DNA of 64,000 nucleotides, taken from positions 1 through 64,000 of the forward strand of contig NZ_QURN01000009.1 of NCBI RefSeq assembly GCF_003403035.1, written 5' to 3'. Below, piece after piece: positions 49,819 to 58,389 of the stretch (its first letter is position 1; each line of letters begins with the position of its first letter). Source of the DNA: Mesorhizobium denitrificans (lineage in GTDB: Bacteria; Pseudomonadota; Alphaproteobacteria; Rhizobiales; Rhizobiaceae). A model generated the notes under the pieces. That model was given only the letters and a program-made list of their open reading frames with translations. It searched no databases and was not told where the DNA came from. The position numbers and the translations under genes are program-made.

Positions 49819-50058
49819 ATGACACCTCGAACACGGGTCAAGGAACGGGCCGAAGAACAGTCGTCGGCCATGAGCGACGAACAACAGGCTGCGATCCGTA
49901 TCGTAGCCAACGACCTGCACCGCCTGAATCAGGCCGTGATGAAGGCAGTCGAGGCCGGCGTTTCAGTCGAGCTGGTGCGCTCTGCCCGCCACCACGGCGG
50001 TAACGGAAACTGGGGCGACCTGCTCATTCCAGTCATCGTCACCCAGCAGCACGCGTGA
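49819..50058 (+). CDS. small conserved protein downstream of aceA, unknown
   Basis: 79 aa, polar, predicted helical, with the distinctive segment RSARHHGGNGNWGDLLIPVI. No signal peptide or membrane span. AAGGGAG precedes the ATG by 6 nt, a good ribosome site. It follows aceA by 81 bp and may share its transcript. I do not recognise a named family. Confidence 0.7.
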   Translation: MTPRTRVKERAEEQSSAMSDEQQAAIRIVANDLHRLNQAVMKAVEAGVSVELVRSARHHGGNGNWGDLLIPVIVTQQHA

Positions 50059-50085
50059 GCAACACAACACGCGTAAACCTTCCTC

Positions 50086-50196
50086 CAGCGTCATCCTCGG
50101 GCTTGACCCGAGGATCTGCTACAAACGTAAATCGCGCTTATGGCCGATGTAGGCAGACCCTCGGCATATGGCCGAGGGTGACGCTGCGGTGGAGGT
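50086..50196. repeat. 111-bp nested palindrome
   Basis: The outer arms CCTCCAGCGTCA and TGACGCTGCGGTGGAGG, with inner arms CCTCGGGC/CCCGAGG and CCCTCGGC/GCCGAGGG, form a large cruciform-like element. It belongs to the GTCATCC class also seen at 13096-13126. It fills most of the gap between the small protein and puuA. Confidence 0.7.
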
Positions 50197-50310
50197 TTTT
50201 CTCAAAATCCACCCAGTTTCGCTTAAACAAACCTCTTATTCTCTGAGCCCCCCTTCCCTTATTTCTGCCACAGTGGCAGATTCAGGCATCCGCAACACAA
50301 TTGGTGATTG

Positions 50311-51744
50311 ATGCCAGATCCGAAAAAGGAAACCCGCCCGAAGTCACGTGGCGCAAGCAAACGCATACCTGCCTTTCTCAACAAACCTCGCGGTGTCAAA
50401 AACTGGAAAGAAGCCTCAAGCTGGCTGGAATGGCGCGGCATTGAGGACATTGAATGCATCACGCCGGACCAAGCGGGCGTTGCCCGCGGCAAGATGATGC
50501 CGTCTAACAAATTTACGTCGAACACGTCGCTCGCGTTGCCCTCCGCGCCCTTCATGATGACGATCTCCGGCGACTACCCGGAAGACGGTAAGGGCTTCGA
50601 ATATCCGGAAGACGACGGCGACCTGAAGCTCGTACCGGACCTGTCCACCCTCTCGGTCGTTCCGTGGGAATCCGACCCCACCGCGCAGGTCATCTGCGAC
50701 CTCGTCCATCAGGATGGTCGCATGGTGGAGTTCACGCCGCGCAATGTGCTGCGCCGGGTGATGGACGCCTATGACAAGCGCGGCCTGAAGCCTGTCGTCG
50801 CGCCGGAAATCGAGTTCTATCTTGTTCGCAAGAACCCCGACCCCGACTACCCGCTGTCGCCGCCGGTTGGTCGCTCCGGCCGTCCCATTGCGGGTGGTTC
50901 GGGCTATTCTATCGCGGGCGTCAACGAATATGACGAACTGATCGACGACATCTATCATTTCTCCGAGGCGCAGGGTCTGGAGATCGACACGCTCATTCAT
51001 GAGGAAGGCGCTGGCCAGCTTGAAATCAACCTGCGTCACGGCGACCCGCTGGAGCTTGCAGATCAGGTATTCCTGTTCAAGCGCACCATCCGCGAAGCTG
51101 CACTCAAGCACGATGTCTACGCCACCTTCATGGCCAAGCCGATTCAGGGCCAGCCCGGATCGGCCATGCACATTCACCAATCGATCATCGACAAGAAGAC
51201 CGGTAAGAACGTCTTCACCATCGCTGATGGCACGGAGAGCGAGGCGTTTTTCCACTTCCTCGGCGGTATGCAAAAGCATGTGCCGAACGCGCTGGTCATG
51301 TTCGCGCCTTACGTCAACTCCTATCGCCGCTTGACGCAGGCCGCATCAGCGCCGGTCAACAACAAATGGGGTTACGACAACCGCACCACAGCCTTCCGCG
51401 TGCCGCGCTCAGACCCAGCCGCGCGCCGCGTGGAAAACCGCATCCCGTCGTCGGACGCGAACCCCTATCTCGCGCTTGCTTCGTCACTTGCTTGCGGCCT
51501 CATCGGCATCGTCAACAAGATTCCATGCGAGGCGGCCGTCACCACCACCGCCAATGAGGACGAGATCGACCTGCCGCGCGGCTTGCTGGAAGCGGTTGAC
51601 CTGTTCGAGCAGGATGAAGATCTGCGCCAGTTGCTTGGCGTGCAATTCGCCAACACCTACGCCGCCATCAAGCGCGCCGAGTTCGAGACTTTCATGGAAG
51701 TGATCTCGCCTTGGGAGCGCGAATATCTGCTGCTGAACGTCTGA
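50311..51744 (+). CDS. puuA: glutamine synthetase family protein, probable gamma-glutamylputrescine synthetase
   Basis: 477 aa GS-fold ligase. Visible marks are APEIEFYLV (metal-binding Glu), HEEGAGQLEINL, GSAMHIHQS, NNKWGYDNRTTAFRVP and SSDANPYLALAS. It lacks the Tyr-adenylation loop of GlnA. With a downstream FAD oxidoreductase it fits PuuA, which joins glutamate to putrescine. The ATG at 50311 is chosen over an in-frame TTG immediately before. Another amine substrate cannot be excluded. Confidence 0.85.
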   Translation: MPDPKKETRPKSRGASKRIPAFLNKPRGVKNWKEASSWLEWRGIEDIECITPDQAGVARGKMMPSNKFTSNTSLALPSAPFMMTISGDYPEDGKGFEYPEDDGDLKLVPDLSTLSVVPWESDPTAQVICDLVHQDGRMVEFTPRNVLRRVMDAYDKRGLKPVVAPEIEFYLVRKNPDPDYPLSPPVGRSGRPIAGGSGYSIAGVNEYDELIDDIYHFSEAQGLEIDTLIHEEGAGQLEINLRHGDPLELADQVFLFKRTIREAALKHDVYATFMAKPIQGQPGSAMHIHQSIIDKKTGKNVFTIADGTESEAFFHFLGGMQKHVPNALVMFAPYVNSYRRLTQAASAPVNNKWGYDNRTTAFRVPRSDPAARRVENRIPSSDANPYLALASSLACGLIGIVNKIPCEAAVTTTANEDEIDLPRGLLEAVDLFEQDEDLRQLLGVQFANTYAAIKRAEFETFMEVISPWEREYLLLNV

Positions 51745-51746
51745 TC

Positions 51747-53033
51747 ATGGCTTATCAATCGCCCATTTCGCCCGGTCTGTCTTGGTATGAGGACACCGTG
51801 CCTGACCGCCCGGTTTATCCAGCGCTCGATGGCGACCGCCGCACGGATGTCGTCATCATCGGCGGCGGCTTCACCGGCCTGTCGGCGGCGGTGCATTTAG
51901 CCAAGGCCGGAACGCGCGTTATTCTTATTGAATCGCATCGTTTCGGTGATGGAGCATCGGGCCGCAACGGAGGCCAGTTCGGCACCGGGCAGCGCGCTTG
52001 GGCCGAAGAGATGGAAGCCGAATATGGCTTCACCCGCGCCAAGGCGTTGTTCGATCTTGCCGAGGAAGCGAAGGCCCATCTGCTCGAATTTACCGCAGCA
52101 AACGGCATCGATATGGATTATCGCGTCGGCCAGATGTCGGTGGCCCACAAGCCGCGCTATGTGAACGACTACCGCGCCCACGCCGAAATCATGGCGACCC
52201 GCTTCGACTATCCGCACATCACCTTCATGGATGCGAAGGAAACTGCCGAGCGCCTGGGTTCCACCGTCTATTATGGCGGTACGAGAGATACCGCCACCGG
52301 TCACATCAACCCGCTCAAACTGCTGGTTGGCATCGCCAGGGCCGCAGCCGCCGCCGGTGCGGAACTTTACGAGCAGACCAGCGCCAGCGATATTTCGTCG
52401 ACCGGCGGCAAGGTCGTGGTGAAAACGCCGCGCGGCACCATCACCGCGGATAAGGCGCTCATCGCGGTCAACGCCTATGGCGGCAATCTTGAGCCGCAGA
52501 GTGCCTCGCATGTCATGCCCATCGGCTCCTTCATCGGCGCGACTGTGCCGCTGCCCGCCGATACGCCCGTAATTCCCGGTTGGGAGTCCGTGGACGACAG
52601 CCGCTTCGTGGTGCGTTATTTCCGTAAGTCGCCCGACAACCGGCTGCTGTTCGGCGGTCGCGAAATCTATGCCGTCAACGATCCGAAAGACATTCACATC
52701 CACATCCGCAAGCAGATCGCAGAAATCTACCCGTTCTTGAAAGATGTCGAAATCACCCATGGCTGGGGCGGCTATGTCGGCATCACCATGCCGCGCAAGC
52801 CGTGGGTGCGCGAGGTCATGCCCAACGTCATTTCAGCGGGCGGCTATTCGGGCCACGGCGTCATGCTGTCAAACTTCGTGGGTAAGCTTTATGCGGAAAC
52901 CGTGGGCGGCAATCGCAACCGGCTCAAGCTGTTTGAGGATTTGAAGATTCCGCCCTTCCCCGGCGGTCGCCGCTTCCGCGCCCCGCTGCTATTCCTGGCG
53001 CTGAACTGGTACGCCCTCCGCGACCGGATCTAG
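51747..53033 (+). CDS. puuB: FAD-dependent oxidoreductase, probable gamma-glutamylputrescine oxidase
   Basis: 428-aa DAO-family flavoprotein. The N-terminal GxGxxG site is VVIIGGGFTGLSAAVHLAKAG (about 33-53), then GDGASGRNGGQFGTG, which is typical of PuuB, and a C-terminal GGYSGHGVMLSNFVGK. It starts 2 bp after puuA. Expected to oxidise gamma-glutamylputrescine to the aminobutyraldehyde, H2O2 and ammonia. Confidence 0.87.
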   Translation: MAYQSPISPGLSWYEDTVPDRPVYPALDGDRRTDVVIIGGGFTGLSAAVHLAKAGTRVILIESHRFGDGASGRNGGQFGTGQRAWAEEMEAEYGFTRAKALFDLAEEAKAHLLEFTAANGIDMDYRVGQMSVAHKPRYVNDYRAHAEIMATRFDYPHITFMDAKETAERLGSTVYYGGTRDTATGHINPLKLLVGIARAAAAAGAELYEQTSASDISSTGGKVVVKTPRGTITADKALIAVNAYGGNLEPQSASHVMPIGSFIGATVPLPADTPVIPGWESVDDSRFVVRYFRKSPDNRLLFGGREIYAVNDPKDIHIHIRKQIAEIYPFLKDVEITHGWGGYVGITMPRKPWVREVMPNVISAGGYSGHGVMLSNFVGKLYAETVGGNRNRLKLFEDLKIPPFPGGRRFRAPLLFLALNWYALRDRI

Positions 53034-53055
53034 AGCTACCGCTTTGGCGCCAATG

Positions 53056-53106
53056 ATGCCCCTAACCCCGCGAAGAGCAGGGAGAGGCAAGGGTGAGGGG
53101 CAGCGT
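53056..53106. repeat. CCCCTAACCCCGCGAAG palindrome with GGTGAGGGGCAG tail
   Basis: Third unit of the class seen at 5209-5251 and 27154-27194, located after the puuB stop. The stem is weaker than in the other units. Confidence 0.5.
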
Positions 53107-53142
53107 ATCTTTATGCCGCAAAAACACAGCTGCCTTTGCGGG

Positions 53143-54099
53143 CTACCCCGCGCAAAGCTTCCGCTTTGCCTCGGTATATTCCGCCGCCAACCTATCGACC
53201 AATTCCGCCACGGGCACGACCTTGTCGATCACGCCAATCCCCTGCCCGCAGCCCCAGATTTGTTTCCACGCCTTGGAGTCGCCTGCGCCAAAATTCATCT
53301 TGGTCGGATCGGATTGCGGCAGATTGTCGGGGTCCATGCCCTGCGCGCGAATTGACCCTTTCAGATAATTCCCGTGCACGCCGGTAAACAGGTTCGAATA
53401 CACAATATCCGCGGCTTTTGAATCCACGATCATCTGCTTGTATTCGTCGGGCGCGCGCGCCTCGGTGGTGGCAATAAACGGCGAGCCGATATAGGCGAGG
53501 TCCGCACCCATCGCCTGTGTCGCCAGCACGGCGCCGCCGTTCGCAATAGCGCCCGACAGCAACAGCGGCCCGTCAAACCACTGGCGAATTTCCTGCACCA
53601 GCGCGAAGGGCGAAAGCGTGCCCGCATGACCGCCCGCGCCTGCTGCCACTGCGATCAACCCATCGGCGCCCTTTTCGATTGCCTTGCGGGCGTGGCGATC
53701 ATGAATGATGTCGTGCAGCACGATACCGCCATAGGAATGTACTGCCTGATTGACCTCCTCCACTGCACCCAGCGACGAGATCACGACCGGCACTTTATAC
53801 TTCACGCACATCATCAGATCGTGCTGCAGTCGAGCGTTCGACTTATGCACGATCTGGTTCACCGCGAACGGCGCGGCAGGACGCTGCGGATTAGCGGCAT
53901 TATACGCTGCAAGCTCTTCGGTGATCTGCGCCAGCCATTCGTCAAGCTGCGCTTCGGGCCGGGCATTCAGCGCCGGAAACGAGCCGACAACGCCCGCCTT
54001 GCACTGCGCCAGCACGGATAGCGGATGCGCGATGATAAACATCGGCGCCGCAACAACCGGAATGCGCAGATTGTCTTTCAGTATGGCCGGCAATGCCAT
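53143..54099 (-). CDS. nitronate monooxygenase (2-nitropropane dioxygenase family)
   Basis: 318-aa FMN TIM-barrel protein. Marks are PVVAAPMFIIAHP at the N-terminus, the phosphate-binding GADGLIAVAAGAGGHAG segment and LLSGAIANGGAVLATQAMGADLAYIGSPF. Oxidises nitronates, or acts as a related FMN oxidoreductase. The ATG at 54099 is chosen; the upstream open frame runs into repeat copy B. It is convergent with puuB. Confidence 0.9.
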   Translation of the reverse strand: MALPAILKDNLRIPVVAAPMFIIAHPLSVLAQCKAGVVGSFPALNARPEAQLDEWLAQITEELAAYNAANPQRPAAPFAVNQIVHKSNARLQHDLMMCVKYKVPVVISSLGAVEEVNQAVHSYGGIVLHDIIHDRHARKAIEKGADGLIAVAAGAGGHAGTLSPFALVQEIRQWFDGPLLLSGAIANGGAVLATQAMGADLAYIGSPFIATTEARAPDEYKQMIVDSKAADIVYSNLFTGVHGNYLKGSIRAQGMDPDNLPQSDPTKMNFGAGDSKAWKQIWGCGQGIGVIDKVVPVAELVDRLAAEYTEAKRKLCAG

Positions 54100-54175
54100 T
54101 GGCAGTTCCCCATTTGACGTTTTCGTAAACGTCACTTTGTAGCGGGAAACTTGGGTTAAGCAAGCAGAACCCGCG

Positions 54176-54453
54176 CTAGCTCTCTCGGTCCGATTTGCTG
54201 GGAACCTCAAATCTGTCGAACAAGCGGCCTCCCAGGAATATCAAGACCTCTTCGTTCCTGTATTCGGCAGGACGCTCAACGGTTGTAATATCCAGAACGG
54301 TTTCTTGTCGGATTTTCCGGCACGGCGACTTCAACGCGACTCGCACAAGTGCAACTGCGAATGTCGGGGTACGATGAGCCATAAGGCTTTAATTGCGTCA
54401 GGCGACGAACGGTATGTCGCGAAAAAATCCTGCCAGAAACTATAGTTTTCCAT
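54176..54453 (-). pseudogene. frameshifted small membrane protein gene of the three-copy element, copy B
   Basis: Starts at the ATG at 54453 with the same first residues as copies A and C (MENYSFWQDFFATYRSS...KALWLIVP). Then one base is missing at about 54366-54370 (GTCGGGGTACG against GTCGGTGGCACG in copy A). The original frame resumes downstream and still encodes the conserved EEVLIFLGGRLFDRFEVP end. So the copy is broken unless the frame is shifted in translation. Confidence 0.8.
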
Positions 54454-54757
54454 CACCGCTCCCCGTGAAGTAAGCGGTCACCAAGGGGCCATACTTGCCC
54501 CACTGCCCCTATGGTGACCGGGGAGTTCACAAACCGTACAGAGACGGCTGCCACGGCCTTTAAGCCGAAGCTCTGGACATACGCCGTGGCCTCCCCGGCA
54601 TCAAAATACCAGGAGGTGCCGTTTTCGGTTGGCACAGACCTCTCTGTTTGGGGTTGTGACACCCCGGAATTGGACGACGCCAATTCCAATCGCAGCCTTA
54701 TTCCGTAACTTGCTAAAATGGAAGAGGCATTTGGCGCGCATACTTGAACGTCCGCGC
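54190..54757 (-). repeat. 568-bp dispersed element, copy B
   Basis: The most diverged copy, from GCGCGGACGTT (54757) to AAATCGG (54190). Between the nitronate monooxygenase and SDR genes, both read on the same strand. The length is the same as the others to within one base in spite of many substitutions. Confidence 0.85.
54454..54757 (-). ncRNA. predicted structured 5' leader RNA, copy B
   Basis: The same stems as copies A and C with compensatory changes: GGGGT/ACCCC (for GGGAT/ATCCC), GTGCC/GGCAC (for GTGTC/GACAC) and CCGCT/AGCGG over the ribosome site (for CCACT/AGTGG). The first hairpin is a perfect GGAATTGG/CCAATTCC. The conserved 40-nt block near the 5' end is unchanged. Confidence 0.7.
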
Positions 54758-54822
54758 TATCTCGTAAAACAAAGCTGTTTTTGCAGCGCGAAGGTCGCAA
54801 TTTGAAACGACACAAGCCCGCC

Positions 54823-55572
54823 TTAAACACACCGCCCGCCATCGACCTCCAATGCCACGCCGGTCAAGAACTCGGACTCGTCGGAGCACAAAAACAGCGC
54901 GGCGTTGGCGATATCCGCCGGTGTTGAAAATCGTCCGAGCGGGATTGAGGATTTGAACTGCGCCCGACGCTCCGGTGTGTCCTCGCCCATGAACCTCGCG
55001 AGCATTCCGGTTTCGCCCGCGACGGGACATAGACAATTCACGCGAATGCGCTTCGGCGCGAGTTCCACAGCCATGGATTTTGTGGCGATGATCGCCCAAC
55101 CTTTCGACGCGTTATACCAGGTCAGCCCCGGCCGTGGCCGCAAGCCCGCTGTCGATGCGGTTGTCAAAATCGCACCGCCGCCCTGCCGCTCCATGATGGG
55201 AACCACCGCCAGCGTCGAGTGGTAAATCGCCTTCATATTGATTGCGGTGATAAGGTCGAACGCTTCCTCGCCAATATCCAGCAAACTGCCGTTCTTGTGC
55301 GTATAGCCCGCATTGTTGACCATGATGTCGATGCGCCCGAACGCGTTCATCGCCGCATCGACCATTTCCTGAAATTCGGAACGCTGCGAAACATCTGTCT
55401 GCGTCCAGATGGCACCGTTTCCAATCTCGTCCGCAACGCGTTGCGCGCCCACGGTGTTCAGATCCGCGACAACGACCCTCGCGCCTTCCTCGGCAAACCG
55501 CCGCGCCATGCCTTCACCGAAGCCGGACGCTGCGCCAGTAATAATCGCGACTTTGTCTTTCAAACGAGGCAT
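54823..55572 (-). CDS. SDR family oxidoreductase
   Basis: 249-aa classical short-chain dehydrogenase: TGAASGFGEG cofactor loop (about 12-21), NNAG (about 86-89), the catalytic Ser/Tyr/Lys set in STAGLRPRPGLTWYNASKG, and a C-terminal VDGG. The Asp after the second strand (VVADLN) favours NAD(H). It starts 6 bp after the aldehyde dehydrogenase stop, so both share a transcript and perhaps a pathway of alcohol/aldehyde oxidation. Substrate unknown. Confidence 0.9.
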   Translation of the reverse strand: MPRLKDKVAIITGAASGFGEGMARRFAEEGARVVVADLNTVGAQRVADEIGNGAIWTQTDVSQRSEFQEMVDAAMNAFGRIDIMVNNAGYTHKNGSLLDIGEEAFDLITAINMKAIYHSTLAVVPIMERQGGGAILTTASTAGLRPRPGLTWYNASKGWAIIATKSMAVELAPKRIRVNCLCPVAGETGMLARFMGEDTPERRAQFKSSIPLGRFSTPADIANAALFLCSDESEFLTGVALEVDGGRCV

Positions 55573-55578
55573 GCTTAC

Positions 55579-57054
55579 TCAACCGTGATTGAAAACGATG
55601 GTCTTGGTCGCGGACATATCGAACAGCGCTTCAAAGCCCTTTTCGCGTCCGTGGCCGGATTTCTTGAACCCGCCGAAGGGCAGTTCGATGCCGCCACCGG
55701 CGCCATAGCCGTTCACAAAAACCTGCCCCGCGCGCACGCGTTTGGCGACCCGATGCTGGCGCGCGCCGTCAAGTGTCCAAACGCTGGCCACCAGTCCGAA
55801 CTCGGTGCCGTTCGCCAGCCGCAAAGCATCCGCCTCATCGTCAAACGGCAGCAGCGCCAGAACCGGGCCAAACACCTCATCCTGCGCCAGTTGAATCGTC
55901 GGATCGACCGAGCCGAATAGCACGGGCGGCTGATAAAACCCACCGGACGGTGCATCCGGGTCAATGCTTCCGCGCGCCAAAACTGTCGCGCCCGCTTCTT
56001 CCGCCGCAGCAACCATGCCCGCAACGCGGTCGCGCTGCTTTGCGTTGATCAGTGCGCCGAGGTCGCGGTCTGCCTCATGCGGCCCCGCAACCAAAGCGGA
56101 GAACCGCTCGGCCAGCGCAGTCGCCACGCGCTCGTAAATCGGCTTTTCGATCAGCACGCGGCTGCCCGCCGAACAGGTCTGCCCGCCATTCTGGATAATC
56201 GCATTGACCAGCACCGGCAGCGCCGCTTCGATATTCGCGTCGGCAAACACGATCTGCGGAGACTTGCCGCCAAGTTCCATGGTTACACCGCGATTGTTCA
56301 CCGCCGCCGCCTGCTGAATCGCTGTGCCGGTCAAAGGCGAGCCTGTAAAGGTCACATAATCCACTTCAGGATGCGCCGAGAGTGTTGCGCCCGCGTCGCG
56401 GCCGTAACCGGTAATCACGTTGAACACGCCGGGCGGCACGCCCGCCTCAAGCGCAAGTTCCGCAATGCGTATAGCCGTCAGCGAAGCATCCTCGGCGGGC
56501 TTCACCACCAGCGTATTGCCCATTGCGAGTGCAGCGCCAACCACGCGCGCCAAAATCTGAAGCGGATAATTCCACGGAATGATCCCAGCCACGACCCCAT
56601 GCGGCTCGCGCAGTGTCAGCGCCGTAAAGCCCTCCAGAAACGGGATCGTATCGCCGTGAATCTTGTCAGCCGCGCCGCCGTAAAACTCATAATAGCGCAT
56701 GGTGCCGGCCACATCCGTCTTGCCCTGTCGCGCCGGCTTGCCCGTGTCTCGCGCCTCCAGCGCTGCCAGTTCGTCGCCGTGCTTTTCCACCAGATGAAAC
56801 AGCCGCGTCAGGCAGCGTCCACGTTCCACTGCGGGCATGCGGCTCCACGGCCCGTCCTCAAATGCGCGGCGCGCGGCCTTGACGGCCAGGTCCACATCGG
56901 CCGCGCCGGATGCAGGAATGGACGCAAACACCTTGCCGTCAGATGGGCAGAGCACGTCGATCCGCGCGCCCGAAAGCGCATCGACCGACCTGCCGTCAAT
57001 GAGTTGCATGAACGCGCGACCCTGCGCGATTGTTGTTGAAAGCGGCGCACCCAT
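55579..57054 (-). CDS. NAD(P)-dependent aldehyde dehydrogenase
   Basis: 491 aa. Marks are IIPWNYPLQI, VTFTGSPLTGTAIQ, catalytic Glu in MELGGKSPQ and nucleophile Cys in GGQTCSAGSRV; EVFGPVLALLPF is near residue 390. It could serve as the gamma-glutamyl-aminobutyraldehyde dehydrogenase (PuuC role) for the nearby puuAB, but betaine-aldehyde-type specificity is equally possible. The ATG at 57054 is used; a GTG two codons earlier is in frame. Confidence 0.9.
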   Translation of the reverse strand: MGAPLSTTIAQGRAFMQLIDGRSVDALSGARIDVLCPSDGKVFASIPASGAADVDLAVKAARRAFEDGPWSRMPAVERGRCLTRLFHLVEKHGDELAALEARDTGKPARQGKTDVAGTMRYYEFYGGAADKIHGDTIPFLEGFTALTLREPHGVVAGIIPWNYPLQILARVVGAALAMGNTLVVKPAEDASLTAIRIAELALEAGVPPGVFNVITGYGRDAGATLSAHPEVDYVTFTGSPLTGTAIQQAAAVNNRGVTMELGGKSPQIVFADANIEAALPVLVNAIIQNGGQTCSAGSRVLIEKPIYERVATALAERFSALVAGPHEADRDLGALINAKQRDRVAGMVAAAEEAGATVLARGSIDPDAPSGGFYQPPVLFGSVDPTIQLAQDEVFGPVLALLPFDDEADALRLANGTEFGLVASVWTLDGARQHRVAKRVRAGQVFVNGYGAGGGIELPFGGFKKSGHGREKGFEALFDMSATKTIVFNHG

Positions 57055-57086
57055 AGTCACAACCTTTGCATAACCGTCTGTGTTGG

Positions 57087-57150
57087 GCGCATGTTGCGGA
57101 CAGCATCCCCCATGCGCAAGATGCGCAAGCGCAAATCGGCAGGTCCAGTG
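57087..57150. repeat. repeat R5, copy 1 (upstream of the PAP2 gene)
   Basis: GCGCATG (57087-57093) and CATGCGC (57111-57117) form a perfect 7-bp dyad around TTGCGGACAGCATC; GCGCAAATCGGCAGG follows. A diverged direct copy is at 58243-58311. The two flank the PAP2 gene. Confidence 0.7.
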
Positions 57151-57249
57151 CCATCTTCATTCATCTGAATGCTAAAGAGCCACCACCGCTGTTTAAGGGA
57201 AATTTACTCGGCCCCGATAGGTTCGCCCGAAATTTCCGCAGGTTTCCCG

Positions 57250-58197
57250 ATGCAATTTTGTCGCGCCGAACGCATAGTCCTCGGCATCTGCCTTGTCCTG
57301 ATTGCGGTGAACCTGTGCCTGATCTGGCAAAAGGGTGTCACGGTCACGCTCAGCTATGTGGTGTCGCCGCTGGCCTTCGCGGGAGGTTTCCTGATCGCGG
57401 GCCAAATCCTGCGCCGCTATTTTCCCAATGGCCGCATGGAGTTGATGGCGAATGCGCTTGGCGCGGCGTTCCTGTTCTCCGGCCCATGCTCGTTGCTGAA
57501 CCTGCTGGTGCTTCCGCTGGCGAGCAATCCGGTCGATGCACAATTGATCGCCTTCGATTCCTATTTCGGCTATTCCTGGCAGGCGGCCTGCACATGGGTC
57601 GCTTCGGTGCCGATGCTTAGCGAGGTGCTGTGGCAGGCTTACGAGCTCACCCTTCCGCTGCTGGTTGTCTCGATGGTTTTTCTGGCTTTGATGGGCGACC
57701 GCAAAAGGCTCTACACCGTCATATTGGGCATCACATATGCCTCGCTCGTAACACTCTTCGTGTGGGTGCTGTTCCCGACCGCCGGGCCCGCTGCCCTGCA
57801 AGTCCTGAGCCCCGAAGTGGCTCGGATCATACACCCGTCCGGCAATTCCGAACACGCACTTGAGATATACCGGATTGTCCGCGCCGGGGTTACAGATTTG
57901 ACCGGTCCCGAATATGCCGGCCTGATCGGCTTTCCCTCGTTCCATACCATCATGCTGCTGTTTGGCCTTGCGGCAGTCTGGCCATACCGGCCCATAAACT
58001 ACGTGTTCGGCGTCATCCAACTCGTAACCCTGCCGTCGATTCTGGTCATCGGCGGGCATCACGTTGCCGACGTATTCGGCGGCGTTGTTGTGGCCGCTCT
58101 TGCATGGTGGGCCGCGAGCCGCAGCTACACCGCTCCAAGCCCTTCATGGGTGCGCGCCAGTGCTGACCTGACCGCTGCAATCACCACAAAACAATAA
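57250..58197 (+). CDS. PAP2 superfamily membrane phosphatase
   Basis: 315 aa with about six to eight hydrophobic spans. The phosphatase motifs FPSFHTIMLL and GGHHVADVFGG give the conserved Ser-Phe-His and His-x3-Asp residues; the first KxxxxxxRP-type motif is not clear. It resembles the PAP2_3 (Aur1/Ipt1-like) group acting on lipid phosphates or phosphoinositol lipids. I start at the ATG at 57250; the frame is open to 57169. Confidence 0.8.
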   Translation: MQFCRAERIVLGICLVLIAVNLCLIWQKGVTVTLSYVVSPLAFAGGFLIAGQILRRYFPNGRMELMANALGAAFLFSGPCSLLNLLVLPLASNPVDAQLIAFDSYFGYSWQAACTWVASVPMLSEVLWQAYELTLPLLVVSMVFLALMGDRKRLYTVILGITYASLVTLFVWVLFPTAGPAALQVLSPEVARIIHPSGNSEHALEIYRIVRAGVTDLTGPEYAGLIGFPSFHTIMLLFGLAAVWPYRPINYVFGVIQLVTLPSILVIGGHHVADVFGGVVVAALAWWAASRSYTAPSPSWVRASADLTAAITTKQ

Positions 58198-58242
58198 TTC
58201 GCGCGCCACAAATACGCCCTTTGCATATCTGCCATTTGTTTG

Positions 58243-58311
58243 ACGCATGTTGCGGACAGCATCTGCCATGCGCAAAATGCTTTTTGCGCAAATCAGCAGG
58301 GCCAGCGCGAA
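58243..58311. repeat. repeat R5, copy 2 (between PAP2 and zwf)
   Basis: CGCATG/CATGCG around TTGCGGACAGCATC as in copy 1, then an extra GCAAAATGCTTTTTGC hairpin and GCGCAAATCAGCAGGGCCAG. It lies about 80 bp before the zwf start. Confidence 0.7.
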
Positions 58312-58389
58312 TGCGACAGAAAGGCACTGGTCTTTTTAAATCGATTAGATTAAACAGCCGTTTTTAGAGCGGCCCGACGCGAGACGCAT

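Noticed and set aside
54453-54842. 129-codon minus-strand frame through leader B
   Set aside because: It overlaps the structured leader, whose differences from copies A and C follow stems rather than codons; no protein similarity.
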